This document shows positions 43,489 to 52,094 of a stretch of 64,000 nt of DNA, piece by piece. This stretch comes from Phenylobacterium sp. (lineage in GTDB: Bacteria > Pseudomonadota > Alphaproteobacteria > Caulobacterales > Caulobacteraceae). A model generated the notes under the pieces. That model did no database searches, was not told the origin of the DNA, and worked only from the letters and a program-made list of their open reading frames with translations. Position 1 is the stretch's first letter. Each line of letters starts with the position of its first letter. The position numbers and the translations under genes are program-made. The DNA lies in assembly GCA_018001015.1 (NCBI GenBank), contig JAGNIV010000017.1:1-64000 (forward strand), given 5' to 3'.

Positions 43489-44950
43489 AGCCGCACCCCT
43501 GGTCTCCATCCCCCAGGCGCCGATCCCGGCGGGCGGCGGCGCCGAGTGGGTGGTCTGTTCCGGCGGCGCCAAGCTGCGGGCGGCCCTGTTCAAGCCCAAG
43601 GGCGCCTCGCGCGGCTCGGTGGTGCTGAGCACCGGCCGGACCGAACATATCGAAAAATACTTCGAGGTCGTGCAGGAGCTGATGGACCGCGGTTTCACGG
43701 TCCTGGTCCAGGAGTGGCGCGGCCAGGGTCTGTCACACCGTGAACTGTCCGACCGGCTGAAGGGTCACGCCTACGGCTACCAGACCTTCCTCGACGACTA
43801 TCACGCCATCCTGGCGGCCTTCGAGGCGCGCCTGCCCAAGCCGTGGATCGCGGTGGGCCATTCCATGGGCGGCTGCCTGACCCTGCTGGCGCTGGCCAAG
43901 GGTGAATCCCCGCGCTTCGCCGCCGCGGTCCTCTGCGCGCCGATGCTCGGCGTGCGCACCGGCAATACGCCGCTCTATCAGGCCAAGCTGATGGCCGCTT
44001 GGAAGAGCCTGACCGGCCGTGGCGGCCAGTATGTGCAAGGGCCGCCCGCGGACCCGTTCAATGAAGTGTTCGAGGGCAATGTCCTCACCCACGATCCCGT
44101 CCGCTTCGCCCGCACCCGGGCTCAGGTGACGGCCAATCGGGACCTGGCGTTGGGCAGCCCGACCTGGGGCTGGCTGGATTTCGCGCTGCGCGCCACAGCT
44201 TATCTCGCCAATCCCGCAAACCTGCGGAGCATCAAGATCCCCGTGGTCATCGTTTCGGCCGAAGACGACAAGCTTGTCCTCGACGGCGCACAACGATCGG
44301 CCGCATCGCACTTGCCCGCCGGCGAATTCGTCAGCGTGGCCGGCTCCTATCACGAGATTCTTATGGAAACGAACGACAAGCGCTCCGGCTTCTGGGCCGC
44401 CTTCGACTCTCTGATCGGCAAGATCACCGGCGCCAAGCCCGTGGCCCCGGCGCCCGCGCCCACCCCCGCGCCCGCTCCTGTCGCCGCAGCGCCGAAACCG
44501 GCCGCCGCGGCTCCGAAGGCCGCCGCCAAGCCGGCCGCCAAGAAGTCGGCCGCGAAGGCCGCCGCGCCGGCCAAGGCGGCAGCGCCCAAGGCGGCTGCCA
44601 AGCCCGTCGCCAAGGCTGCGGCCCCGGCCAAGGCCGCCGCCCCCAAGGCCGCCGCGAAACCTGCCGCCAAGCCAGCTGCGAAACCCGCCGCCGCAAAGGC
44701 GCCGGCCAAGGCCGCGGCTCCGAAGAAGGCTGCCGCGCCCGCCAAGAGCGCCGCGCCCAAGGCCGCGGACAAGCCTGCCGCGGCGAAACCCGTCGCGAAG
44801 GCTGCGGCGCCGAAGCCGGCCGCGCCAAAGCCGGCCGCCAAGCCCGCCGCTGCGAAGACCGCCCCCAAGGCCGCGCCCAAGGCCGCCGCCAAGCCTGCGG
44901 CCGCCAAGAAGCCTGCGGTGGCCAAGAAGGCCGCGCCCAAAAAGAGCTAG
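43481..44950 (+). CDS. Alpha/beta hydrolase (lysophospholipase-like) with long Lys/Ala/Pro-rich tail
   Basis: This 489-residue protein has residues 1-320 forming a serine hydrolase of the PldB/monoacylglycerol-lipase type: oxyanion 'STGRTEHIEKY', nucleophile GHSMGG (Ser near 129), Asp 'SAEDDKLVLD' and His 'GSYHEILME'. Residues 325-489 are almost entirely Ala, Lys and Pro in AAKPAAKAAAPK-type repeats, ending APKKS, like histone H1 or polycationic tails. The tail is probably disordered and could bind anionic lipid, DNA or polyphosphate. It is coupled to the SCP2 gene upstream. Confidence 0.87.
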   Translation: MAEAAPLVSIPQAPIPAGGGAEWVVCSGGAKLRAALFKPKGASRGSVVLSTGRTEHIEKYFEVVQELMDRGFTVLVQEWRGQGLSHRELSDRLKGHAYGYQTFLDDYHAILAAFEARLPKPWIAVGHSMGGCLTLLALAKGESPRFAAAVLCAPMLGVRTGNTPLYQAKLMAAWKSLTGRGGQYVQGPPADPFNEVFEGNVLTHDPVRFARTRAQVTANRDLALGSPTWGWLDFALRATAYLANPANLRSIKIPVVIVSAEDDKLVLDGAQRSAASHLPAGEFVSVAGSYHEILMETNDKRSGFWAAFDSLIGKITGAKPVAPAPAPTPAPAPVAAAPKPAAAAPKAAAKPAAKKSAAKAAAPAKAAAPKAAAKPVAKAAAPAKAAAPKAAAKPAAKPAAKPAAAKAPAKAAAPKKAAAPAKSAAPKAADKPAAAKPVAKAAAPKPAAPKPAAKPAAAKTAPKAAPKAAAKPAAAKKPAVAKKAAPKKS

Positions 44951-45760
44951 TTAGGTCGCCGACCGCTTGAGGGCGACCAGGGCCTCGTCGAGGCAGGCCC
45001 GGTCGCCGGCGATGACAATCTGTCCGCCGTTCTGGCCAACGGGGGCCCCGCGCCAGTCGGTGACCATGCCGCCGGCCCCCTCGATCAGGGGGATGGCGCT
45101 CTCGATGTCCCAGGATTTCAGTCCCGCCTCGATGACCATGTCCATCGTGCCGGCCGCCACCATGGCGTAGGCATAGGCGTCGCAGCCCAGGCGGGCCAGC
45201 TTGGCCGCCGCGCGCACCTGGGTCCAGGCGCCCAGCTCAGCGCCGTTGAAGCAGCCTTCCGGGTCGGTGGTGGCGATGATGGCGTCGGTCAGCTTGGGGC
45301 AGGTCCGGACCTGCAGGACCTTCTCGGTCCCACGTGCGATGAGGCGTGAGCCCCCGGCATGGCCGATGTAGAGCTCTCCGATATAGGGCTGGCCGATGGA
45401 GCCCAACACGGGGCGACCGTTGTGCCGCAGGGCGATCAGCGTCGTCCAGACCGGCAGGCCGGCGATAAAGGCCCGCGTGCCGTCGACGGGATCCAGCACC
45501 CAGACGAACTCGGCGTCCGGGCGGTCCTCCCCGTACTCCTCACCGATCACCCCGTGCTCGGGATAGTGCTCGGTGATCAGCTGGCGGATGGCCGCCTCCG
45601 CGCCCTTGTCGGCGGCGGTGACGGGATCGAACCAGGTGGCTGTGCCCTTGTCCTCCAGACCGTGATCGGCCCGGAACAGCGGGGCGATGACCTCGGCGGC
45701 GGCGCGGTTCAGTTCGATCAAAAAGCTGTCGAGAGCAGCGAGGCGGTCGGGAGCGAGCAT
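44951..45760 (-). CDS. hisN: Histidinol-phosphatase, inositol-monophosphatase family
   Basis: This 269-residue Mg-dependent phosphatase has metal-site motifs 'IGEEYGEDRPD' (near 71), 'WVLDPVDGTRAFIAG' (near 86-100) and 'KSWDIESAIPLIEGAGG' (near 212-228). The 'DPVTAADKGAEAAIR' opening is that of HisN-type enzymes, which dephosphorylate histidinol-P in Actinobacteria and Alphaproteobacteria. Inositol-1-phosphatase or another IMPase activity is an alternative. No his genes adjoin. Its stop abuts the convergent hydrolase stop. Confidence 0.87.
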   Translation of the reverse strand: MLAPDRLAALDSFLIELNRAAAEVIAPLFRADHGLEDKGTATWFDPVTAADKGAEAAIRQLITEHYPEHGVIGEEYGEDRPDAEFVWVLDPVDGTRAFIAGLPVWTTLIALRHNGRPVLGSIGQPYIGELYIGHAGGSRLIARGTEKVLQVRTCPKLTDAIIATTDPEGCFNGAELGAWTQVRAAAKLARLGCDAYAYAMVAAGTMDMVIEAGLKSWDIESAIPLIEGAGGMVTDWRGAPVGQNGGQIVIAGDRACLDEALVALKRSAT

Positions 45761-45819
45761 GTACCCGCTTTATCCCGCCGCTCGCCCTCGCGATATCCCC
45801 CCAGATACGCAGGGGAGGG

Positions 45820-46203
45820 TCAGACGGCCTCGTGTTCGCCGTTCAGCGACTTGGCGAGGTCCAGCAGACGGCGGCGCGGACGCTCGCCCAGCTGGTAGTA
45901 GGCGCGGATCAGGTCGAGGGTTTCCTTGCGGGCGAACATCTCGCCGCCGCCTTCGCCCTCGCTGGCCGGTTCGCGCTGGGCCAGTTCCGAGAGGCCGTCA
46001 TAGAAGTAGCCGACCGGCACTTCCAGGGCTTCGGAGAGCTGCCACAGGCGGGCGGCCGAGATGCGGTTCGCGCCGCATTCGTACTTCTGAATCTGCTGGA
46101 ACCGCACGCCGCAGGCGCCGGCCAGTTGTTGCTGCGTAAGCCCCAGGAGCCGGCGACGCCGGCGAAGACGCTTACCAAGATGAACGTCGATGTCGTTACC
46201 CAT
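45820..46203 (-). CDS. XRE family helix-turn-helix transcriptional regulator
   Basis: This 127-residue regulator has an HTH_3 domain at about 10-65 ('LGKRLRRRRRLLGLTQQQLAGACGVRFQQIQKYECG'). A linker rich in Glu/Gly follows, then a C-terminal helix pair 'LIRAYYQLGERPRRRLLDLAKSL' found in a common alphaproteobacterial group. The start MGNDIDVHLG at 46203 fits the group; the 46-residue extension overlaps the divergent acyltransferase region. Its targets are unknown. Confidence 0.88.
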   Translation of the reverse strand: MGNDIDVHLGKRLRRRRRLLGLTQQQLAGACGVRFQQIQKYECGANRISAARLWQLSEALEVPVGYFYDGLSELAQREPASEGEGGGEMFARKETLDLIRAYYQLGERPRRRLLDLAKSLNGEHEAV

Positions 46204-46339
46204 GGGATGCACCGCCCTCTTCTTCGTATCTGTTGGCGCCCGTCCCAAAGCGAGACGGTCTGGCCTGAAATGGGCAAGTCGCGCGCCAGGAGACTCCGGC
46301 TCGCGTTGCGCGGACCGGGGGGGGCGGTTAGGAGAGGCC

Positions 46340-47257
46340 ATGGCGGAGACGCGACCCTCCCTGGCCCAGCACGTCGTCTGGCGGCTCGAGGCCCTGGCCT
46401 ATGACCTGGTCACGGGCCTGGCGCGGCTGTTCCCCATCGACGGGGTGTCGGATTTCGGCGCTTGGCTGTTCCGCAGGCTTGGGCCGCTGACCAGCACCCA
46501 CAAGGTCGTTCAGACCAATCTGCGGATCGCCTTCCCCCAGGCCGACGACGCCGAGATCGCCCGCCTCACCGACGAGAGCTGGGCCGAGGCGGGACGCGTG
46601 GCGCTGGAATTCCCCATCCTCGACAAGATCGTGGGTGACCCCAGCCGGGTGGAGGTGGTGAACGCCGAGCGGTTGAAGCAGATCGCCGACACCGGTGAGT
46701 CGGTGGTGTTCATCTCGGGCCACTTCTCCTCGATGGAGGTGATGCCCGCCGCCATCGTCCATGCCGGGATCACCTGCCAGATCACCTATCGGGCGATGAA
46801 CAATCCCTATGTGGACGAGAGCTTCCGCCGCTCGCGCTTCCGCTATGGCGTCCGGCTGTTCGCGCCCAAGGGGACCGAGAGCGCGCGCGAGCTGATCCGC
46901 GCCCTGGCGCGCGGCGAATGCGTGGCCCTGATGAACGACCAGAAGTTCAACGGCGGGGTGGCCGCGCCGCTGTTCGGCGTCACCTGCTACACCGCGCCGG
47001 GCCCCTCCAGCTTCGCCCTGCGCTTCGATGTTCCGCTACAGCCGATGTCGGTGCGGCGCACCCACAAGGCCCGCTTCCAGGTGGTGGTCCACGACCCCAT
47101 CCGGCTGGTGAACACCGGGAACCGAAATGAGGATATCGCCGCGGGCGTGCGCAAGGTGAACGCCTTCATCGAGGACCGCGTCCGCGACCGGCCCACCGAA
47201 TGGTTCTGGGTCCACAAGCGCTGGCCCAACGAGATCTATAAGCGGTCACGGAAATGA
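46340..47257 (+). CDS. LpxL/HtrB-family lipid A acyltransferase
   Basis: This 305-residue inner-membrane acyltransferase probably adds a secondary acyl chain to lipid A. The catalytic HX4E motif is HFSSME (near 132-137). Other family blocks are 'ARGECVALMNDQKFNGGVAAPLFG' and the C-terminal 'RPTEWFWVHKRWP'. The ATG at 46340 follows GGAGAGG, and family homology begins with 'RLEALAYDLVTGLARLFPIDG'. The exact acyl donor and position cannot be told. Confidence 0.92.
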   Translation: MAETRPSLAQHVVWRLEALAYDLVTGLARLFPIDGVSDFGAWLFRRLGPLTSTHKVVQTNLRIAFPQADDAEIARLTDESWAEAGRVALEFPILDKIVGDPSRVEVVNAERLKQIADTGESVVFISGHFSSMEVMPAAIVHAGITCQITYRAMNNPYVDESFRRSRFRYGVRLFAPKGTESARELIRALARGECVALMNDQKFNGGVAAPLFGVTCYTAPGPSSFALRFDVPLQPMSVRRTHKARFQVVVHDPIRLVNTGNRNEDIAAGVRKVNAFIEDRVRDRPTEWFWVHKRWPNEIYKRSRK

Positions 47258-47373
47258 GCGGGGCCTAGGCCTTCCAGCTCCTTCGACCGTGCCAGGGTGG
47301 CAGGCGGTGAAGCCCGGATCAAGCCAACCTATCGTGGTTTGATCGCGCTCCAGGTCTCGCCGAGTTTCCGGCC

Positions 47374-48642
47374 ATGACCCATGACATCTCCGGCGACTGG
47401 CACGGCGTGCTCAACAACGGCTCGGTAAAGGTGAAGCTCGGCTTCCGGCTCGACGGGGCGACGGCCTGGCTCAACACGCGAACAGAGGGCGTTGTGGCCC
47501 TTCCGCTCACGGTCTTAGGCGGAAGGCTGGCGTTTGAGGCCGAGCGCTTCAACATCGCCCTTGACCTTACCCCGGTGGCTGGCCGGCTGGAGGGGACTTG
47601 CTGCCAGAGCGGCATCGCCTTTCCGGTGACCTTCGAACGCGGCTTGGCGCCGGCGGTCGTCCATGCCGCGCGCCCCCAGACCCCCAGGCCGCCCTTCTCC
47701 TATGAGGTGGAGCAGATCGCCTTCGCCGGCGCCGACGGTTCGCAACTGTCGGGAACCCTGACCCGGCCGCCGGGCGAGGGTCCGCACCCCGCCGTCGTGC
47801 TCTCCAACTGGTTTGGCCAGACCGGACGGGACCAGCTGGTGGCCGGCCACCGGCCCTTCGCCATCTGGGCCGATGAGCTGACCCGGCGCGGCCTTGCGAC
47901 GCTGCGCTTCGACAAGCGCGGAAGCGGTGGGTCGGAGGGATGCTTCGAGGGCGCGAGCACGGGCGACTTCGCGGCTGATCTGGCCTGCTCCGTGGCGATG
48001 CTGCGCGATCGGTCCGACATCGGCGCGATCGGCCTGTTGGGTCACAGTGAGGGCGGCCACATCTCCGCCGATGTGGCGGCGGCCGACCCGGCCATCACCT
48101 TCTGCGTCCTGATGACGCCCACGGGGGTCCCCGACGAGGACATCCCGGAGACGGAACTGTTTCACGTCGCCGAGGCGGTGGGTGGGCGGCCCCTCGACCG
48201 CCAGCGGAGTATCCGCATCAGCCGCGCGCTGAGCCAGGCCCCCAAGGCTGCAAGCCGTGATGAAATCCTCGCCCGGGTTCGAGGGGCCCTGGAGCCTGAG
48301 GGCGTTCCCGCCGTGCGGATCGAGCAGTATGCCGCCGGGGCCGCCTCGCCCTGGCGCCGCTACTGGGCGACCTATGACCATACCGCCAGCCTGCGGCGGT
48401 TGACCTGCCCGACCCTGGTGGTTTTCGCGGAGGATGATCTTGCGACTTCGCCCCGCGTCCATCAGGCGGAGATCACCGCGGCGGTTGCGGGCAATCCCTT
48501 GGCGAGGATCGTCACCCTGTCGGGCCTCAACCACTTCCTGCAGCCGGTGATCACCGGCGCGCCGTCGGAGTACGGGGACATCGAGACGACTCTCGACCCA
48601 ACCGCCATCGCGGCGGTCTGCGACTGGATCGCGGCCCTCTAG
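47374..48642 (+). CDS. Alpha/beta hydrolase with N-terminal beta domain (EstD-like)
   Basis: This is a 422-residue protein. The N-terminal about 105 residues ('ISGDWHGVLNNGSVKVKLGFRL') form a beta-rich domain typical of the EstD-like esterase/peptidase group. The hydrolase domain (about 115-420) carries nucleophile GHSEGG (near 224), Asp in 'VVFAEDDLATSP' and His in 'LSGLNHFLQP'. No signal peptide is present. Substrate is unknown. It ends convergent with the M23 peptidase gene with a 4-nt overlap. Confidence 0.87.
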   Translation: MTHDISGDWHGVLNNGSVKVKLGFRLDGATAWLNTRTEGVVALPLTVLGGRLAFEAERFNIALDLTPVAGRLEGTCCQSGIAFPVTFERGLAPAVVHAARPQTPRPPFSYEVEQIAFAGADGSQLSGTLTRPPGEGPHPAVVLSNWFGQTGRDQLVAGHRPFAIWADELTRRGLATLRFDKRGSGGSEGCFEGASTGDFAADLACSVAMLRDRSDIGAIGLLGHSEGGHISADVAAADPAITFCVLMTPTGVPDEDIPETELFHVAEAVGGRPLDRQRSIRISRALSQAPKAASRDEILARVRGALEPEGVPAVRIEQYAAGAASPWRRYWATYDHTASLRRLTCPTLVVFAEDDLATSPRVHQAEITAAVAGNPLARIVTLSGLNHFLQPVITGAPSEYGDIETTLDPTAIAAVCDWIAAL

Positions 48643-49472
48643 GCCGGCGTCTTCACGCCGATCAACAGCATGGGGTCCAGGTTGCGGCCGTGCCATTTCA
48701 TGCGCCAGCAGAGGTGGGGGCCGGTGGCGCGGCCCTCCTTGCCCACGGCGCCGATCACCTGGCCGCGCTCCACCATCTGGCCCTTGCGGACGTCGACGCG
48801 GGACTGGTGCAGGTAGAGGCTGATCAGGCCCTGGCCGTGGTCGATCATGGTCAGGCCGCCCTCGAAGTGCAGGCCGGTCTCGGCGAAGGCGACGACGCCG
48901 GGGGCGGGCGCGTGGATCGGGGTTCCGGTAGGGGCCGCGAGGTCGGCGCCGAAGTGCGGGGTGCGCGGCTCACCGTTCAGGATGCGCTGGCCGCCGAAGC
49001 GGGTGGTCTGGCGGTACTTGGCCAGGGGGGCGATAAAGCCGCCCTTGAAGCCGTCGAGGTCGGCCCGGCTGGCGAAGCCCTGGGCCTTGCGCGCCGCCTC
49101 GGCCCTGATGCGGGCCAGCAGGGCCTCGCCGGTGGGGTTCACCTGGTTGGGGGCCAGGCCGTCGATCCGCTGGATGTCAAAGCCGCCCGGCGCGATCTGG
49201 GCCGTATGGCTGGCCTCGCCGTCGCCATTGACCACGCGGATGACCGCCTGCGGCCCGGCGTCCCGATCAAACCCCACCACGAAGAAGCCGGTCTCCGACG
49301 CCTCACCCTCGGGCTGGCCGTCCACGAAGACCTGGGCCCTGGGGGTGGTGCGGCCGATGACGCTGCCGCCCTGCTGGTAGCGGCCGGTGAGCGAGAGGCC
49401 CGGCGTCGCGGCGCGCGCGGGGGCGGCGAGCGCCAGGGCGCCCAGGCCCAGAAGTGCGCCGCGCCGGTTCAG
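48639..49472 (-). CDS. M23 family metallopeptidase (LytM domain), probable CTG start
   Basis: This 277-residue exported peptidase-like protein has the LytM fold motifs HFGADLAAPTGTPIHAPA (near 155-172; HxxxD) and GPHLCWRM (near 257; HxxW-like instead of the usual HxH), so one zinc ligand position should be checked. A twin-arginine-like signal peptide (NRRGALLGLGALALAAPARA) begins at a CTG codon at 49472 that overlaps the upstream DUF2093 stop as CTGA. The first conventional start, GTG 49325, would remove the signal and the first strands. Peptidoglycan remodelling is likely. Confidence 0.85.
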   Translation of the reverse strand: MNRRGALLGLGALALAAPARAATPGLSLTGRYQQGGSVIGRTTPRAQVFVDGQPEGEASETGFFVVGFDRDAGPQAVIRVVNGDGEASHTAQIAPGGFDIQRIDGLAPNQVNPTGEALLARIRAEAARKAQGFASRADLDGFKGGFIAPLAKYRQTTRFGGQRILNGEPRTPHFGADLAAPTGTPIHAPAPGVVAFAETGLHFEGGLTMIDHGQGLISLYLHQSRVDVRKGQMVERGQVIGAVGKEGRATGPHLCWRMKWHGRNLDPMLLIGVKTPA

Positions 49473-49696
49473 CGGTTCGTCGCCTGCCAGCGGGCCAGGC
49501 TTTCGGCCGGGCCGGCATAGGCTTCCTGCAGCGGGGCGCTCCAGTAGCGAAGGGCCTCCAGCGGCACCTTCACGCCGGAGACGGCGCAGACCACGTAGCG
49601 GCCCGGCTTCAGGACGACGAACTCGCCGTCGCCATAGTGGACCACGGCCAGGTCGGCGGTGGATCCGGAAAGGTCATGGGCGTTCATGGGCGCCAT
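49469..49696 (-). CDS. DUF2093 family protein
   Basis: This is a 75-residue alphaproteobacterial small protein of unknown function. Its motif 'VVHYGDGEFVVLKPGRYVVCAVSGVKVPLEALRYWS' and C-terminal 'LQEAYAGPAESLARWQ' are family hallmarks. The second ATG (49687) is also possible. It sits between xseA and the M23 gene, an order I associate with Caulobacterales and relatives. Its stop overlaps the CTG start of the M23 gene. Confidence 0.88.
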   Translation of the reverse strand: MAPMNAHDLSGSTADLAVVHYGDGEFVVLKPGRYVVCAVSGVKVPLEALRYWSAPLQEAYAGPAESLARWQATNR

Positions 49697-49715
49697 CTTA
49701 GACGAGGCCGCCCGC

Positions 49716-51308
49716 TCAGAACAGGTCGCCCTGCGCGGAAGGTGTCGAGGGCGGCTTGGGCGCGCGGACCGGACGTGGGGGCGTCGGCGGGGGCTCCGGC
49801 GCGGCGGAGGGCGTCCCGTCGATGGTGGCCTCGCGGGCGGTGTCGGCGAAGACCAGGGACACGCCTTCGCCGCTGCGAAGAGAGGCGCCCTCGCGGACCA
49901 GGGAGCCGTTTGCCCGATGCACCCGTGCGAAACCGCGCTTCAGCGGCGCGCTGGGGTCCACCGAGGCGTGCAGCTTCGACAGGCTGGTCAGCCGCTCGGT
50001 CATCCGCTCAAGGCCTCGGGTCAGGGCCGGGTGAAGGCGGATCGAGGTTCGCGCCAGCGCCTGGAACTGCTGGTCCTGTGGCCGCTGCAACAGGGCCGGG
50101 ACCAGGCGGGCGGTGAGGCGGCCAAGTTCGGTGCGGTGGACGGCGACGTTTCGCTCCAGGCTGACAGACAACCGCGACGCCACCCCTGACAGCCGCTCGG
50201 CCTGCAGCTGCTGCGGGCGCTGGAGCAGGGCGGGGGTGAGGCGGCCGGCGACCCGAACCAGTTGGTTGTCGTGGATGGAGACGTTGCGGTTCAGGGCGGC
50301 GGCCAGCCGGTTGGCCGCCAGGCCGAAGCGCTGGGCGGCCATTTCCACCAGGTCGCGGGCGCGGGTCAGCGACCGACCGACATTGGCCACACGCTGTCGA
50401 CGATCCTCCAACATCCGACCGCCCTGGCGGTGCAGGCGGGAGGAGAGGTCGAGGGTGGCGGCGCGCAGTTCCGCGATCACCGGGGTCGCCAACTCGGCGG
50501 CGGCGGTGGGGGTCGGCGCGCGGCGATCGGAGACGAAGTCGATCAGGGTGGTGTCGGTCTCGTGGCCCACGGCCGAGATCAGCGGAATGGTTCCCGCCGC
50601 CACGATGCGGGCCAGACCCTCGTCGTTGAAGGCCCAGAGGTCCTCCACCGAGCCGCCGCCGCGGGCGACGATCAGCACGTCGGGGCGGGGTACGGTGCCG
50701 TCCGGCGTCATGGCGTTGAACCGCGCGATGGCCTCACCCACCTGGCCGGCGGCGGCGTCGCCCTGGACCACGCAGGGCCAGACGATCACCCGGCAGGGCC
50801 AGCGGTCGCGGATGCGGTGCAGGATGTCGCGGATCACCGCGCCCGTGGGGCTGGTGATCACCCCCACCACCATCGGCATGGCGGGCAGGGGGCGCTTGCG
50901 CGAGGCCTCGAACAGCCCCTCGGCCTGCATCTTGGCCTTCAGGCGCTCCAGCTGGGCCAGCAGGGCGCCGACGCCCGCGGCCTCCATGGTCTCGATGACG
51001 ATCTGGTAGCGGGAGCCGGCGGGATAGGTGGTGATCTTGCCGGTGACGATCACCTCCAGCCCCTGCTCGGGCCGGACCGACAGGTTCTTCACCGAGCCTT
51101 TCCACACCACCCCGTCGATGGCGGCGCGCTCGTCCTTCAGCGTCAGATAGACGTGGCCGTTGCCGTGAAAGGTGACCTTGGAGAGCTCGGCGCGAAGGCG
51201 GACGAAGCCGTAGGCGTCCTCAAGCGTGCGCTTGAGCGCGAACGCGAGTTCGGAGACGGAATAGGCTTTGGCGTTGGAGTCGGTCGACTCCGCCACGAGG
51301 TCGGTCAT
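49716..51308 (-). CDS. xseA: Exodeoxyribonuclease VII large subunit
   Basis: This 530-residue subunit of a single-strand nuclease has an N-terminal OB fold ('[45 protein letters not shown]'-like region, about 17-110). The catalytic domain carries '[26 protein letters not shown]' and '[28 protein letters not shown]'. The C-terminal coiled-coil stalk contains a tandem duplication of about 44 residues with 'ALLQRPQ' in each unit, making the protein longer than the usual 400-450 residues. The small subunit XseB is not in this window. Confidence 0.95.
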   Translation of the reverse strand: MTDLVAESTDSNAKAYSVSELAFALKRTLEDAYGFVRLRAELSKVTFHGNGHVYLTLKDERAAIDGVVWKGSVKNLSVRPEQGLEVIVTGKITTYPAGSRYQIVIETMEAAGVGALLAQLERLKAKMQAEGLFEASRKRPLPAMPMVVGVITSPTGAVIRDILHRIRDRWPCRVIVWPCVVQGDAAAGQVGEAIARFNAMTPDGTVPRPDVLIVARGGGSVEDLWAFNDEGLARIVAAGTIPLISAVGHETDTTLIDFVSDRRAPTPTAAAELATPVIAELRAATLDLSSRLHRQGGRMLEDRRQRVANVGRSLTRARDLVEMAAQRFGLAANRLAAALNRNVSIHDNQLVRVAGRLTPALLQRPQQLQAERLSGVASRLSVSLERNVAVHRTELGRLTARLVPALLQRPQDQQFQALARTSIRLHPALTRGLERMTERLTSLSKLHASVDPSAPLKRGFARVHRANGSLVREGASLRSGEGVSLVFADTAREATIDGTPSAAPEPPPTPPRPVRAPKPPSTPSAQGDLF

Positions 51309-51372
51309 TTAGGAAGATTAGCGAGGGCCGGGTCGAAACCCAAACCCTCGCGCGCTCTCCAGGCGTCTAAAT

Positions 51373-51873
51373 CTAGATGTAGCGGCGCAGCGAACGGGCC
51401 AGCTCATTGGGGCCCGAGCGCTTCTTGGTCTGGGCCGGCTGATAGGCGACCCGGGCATGTTCGGCGCAATAGGGACCGTCATCCTGGCGGCGGCCGCAGA
51501 AGGTGAAGCCGTCGGTGGAGGGATCGCCGATCGGCCACTTGCACATGTGGGCGCCCAGGGTCAGCACGGTGGCCGAGCCGGGAGCTTCGTCGATGTAGCG
51601 CACCGGCGCCGGCACGGGGGCCTGAGCCACCAGGGGCTCGGCGATGCGGCGCGGAGCGGCGGGCTGGGCCACGGCGCGTTGCGGACGCGGGGCCTTGAAG
51701 ACCGGGCGGGCGGGCTTGGAAGGGGCGGCGCGGCCCGAGAGGCCAAGCCGGTGAACCTTGCCAATGACCGCATTGCGGGTGACGCCGCCAAGCTGCTTGG
51801 CGATCTGGCTGGCGGACAGGCCGTCCTGCCAGAGCTTCTTCAGATTTTCGACGCGTTCGTCTGTCCAACCCAT
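51373..51873 (-). CDS. gcrA: GcrA cell-cycle regulator
   Basis: This 166-residue alphaproteobacterial regulator works with sigma-70 at CcrM-methylated GANTC promoters. The N-terminal HTH 'MGWTDERVENLKKLWQDG' and 'SASQIAKQLGGVTRNAVIGKVHRLGLSGR' (about 1-46) is diagnostic. The C-terminal sigma-interacting domain contains 'CKWPIGDPSTDGFTFCGRRQDDGPYCAEHARVAY'-type Cys residues. A basic, Pro/Ala-rich linker joins them. A DnaA-box-like site lies about 145 nt upstream, which fits DnaA activation known in Caulobacter. Confidence 0.96.
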   Translation of the reverse strand: MGWTDERVENLKKLWQDGLSASQIAKQLGGVTRNAVIGKVHRLGLSGRAAPSKPARPVFKAPRPQRAVAQPAAPRRIAEPLVAQAPVPAPVRYIDEAPGSATVLTLGAHMCKWPIGDPSTDGFTFCGRRQDDGPYCAEHARVAYQPAQTKKRSGPNELARSLRRYI

Positions 51874-52017
51874 GGTCTTGCTCCGCGTGTCCTGGTTCCA
51901 TCAGCCCCGCGCGGCAGACCCAGGATCAATATGTTGTGGCAGCGCGCTACTCACGACATCACCAACTACCAGATATCGTAAACAGATCCTTAAGAGCCAC
52001 AATAGGCGCCCCTCCCT

Positions 52018-52026
52018 TCATCCACA
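52018..52026 (+). promoter_or_regulatory. DnaA-box-like site upstream of gcrA
   Basis: TCATCCACA differs from the DnaA box TTATCCACA at one position. It lies in the 221-nt region between divergent gcrA and the ABC-2 permease gene, 145 nt from the gcrA start. In Caulobacter DnaA activates gcrA, so the position makes sense, but one 9-mer is weak evidence. The rest of this region shows AT-rich promoter-like sequence (AGATATCGTAAACAGATCC) and nothing else definite. Confidence 0.3.
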
Positions 52027-52094
52027 GGAACCACATATAGCGTCGGAAGGCCGCACCCTTGCACTTGGCGCGGCCTGGGCGCACATGAGCCCTC

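Noticed and set aside
44423..44950. The Ala/Lys/Pro region read as a separate histone-like gene
   Set aside because: The tail is in the same uninterrupted frame as the hydrolase domain, with no internal start preceded by a ribosome-binding site, so it is a C-terminal extension.
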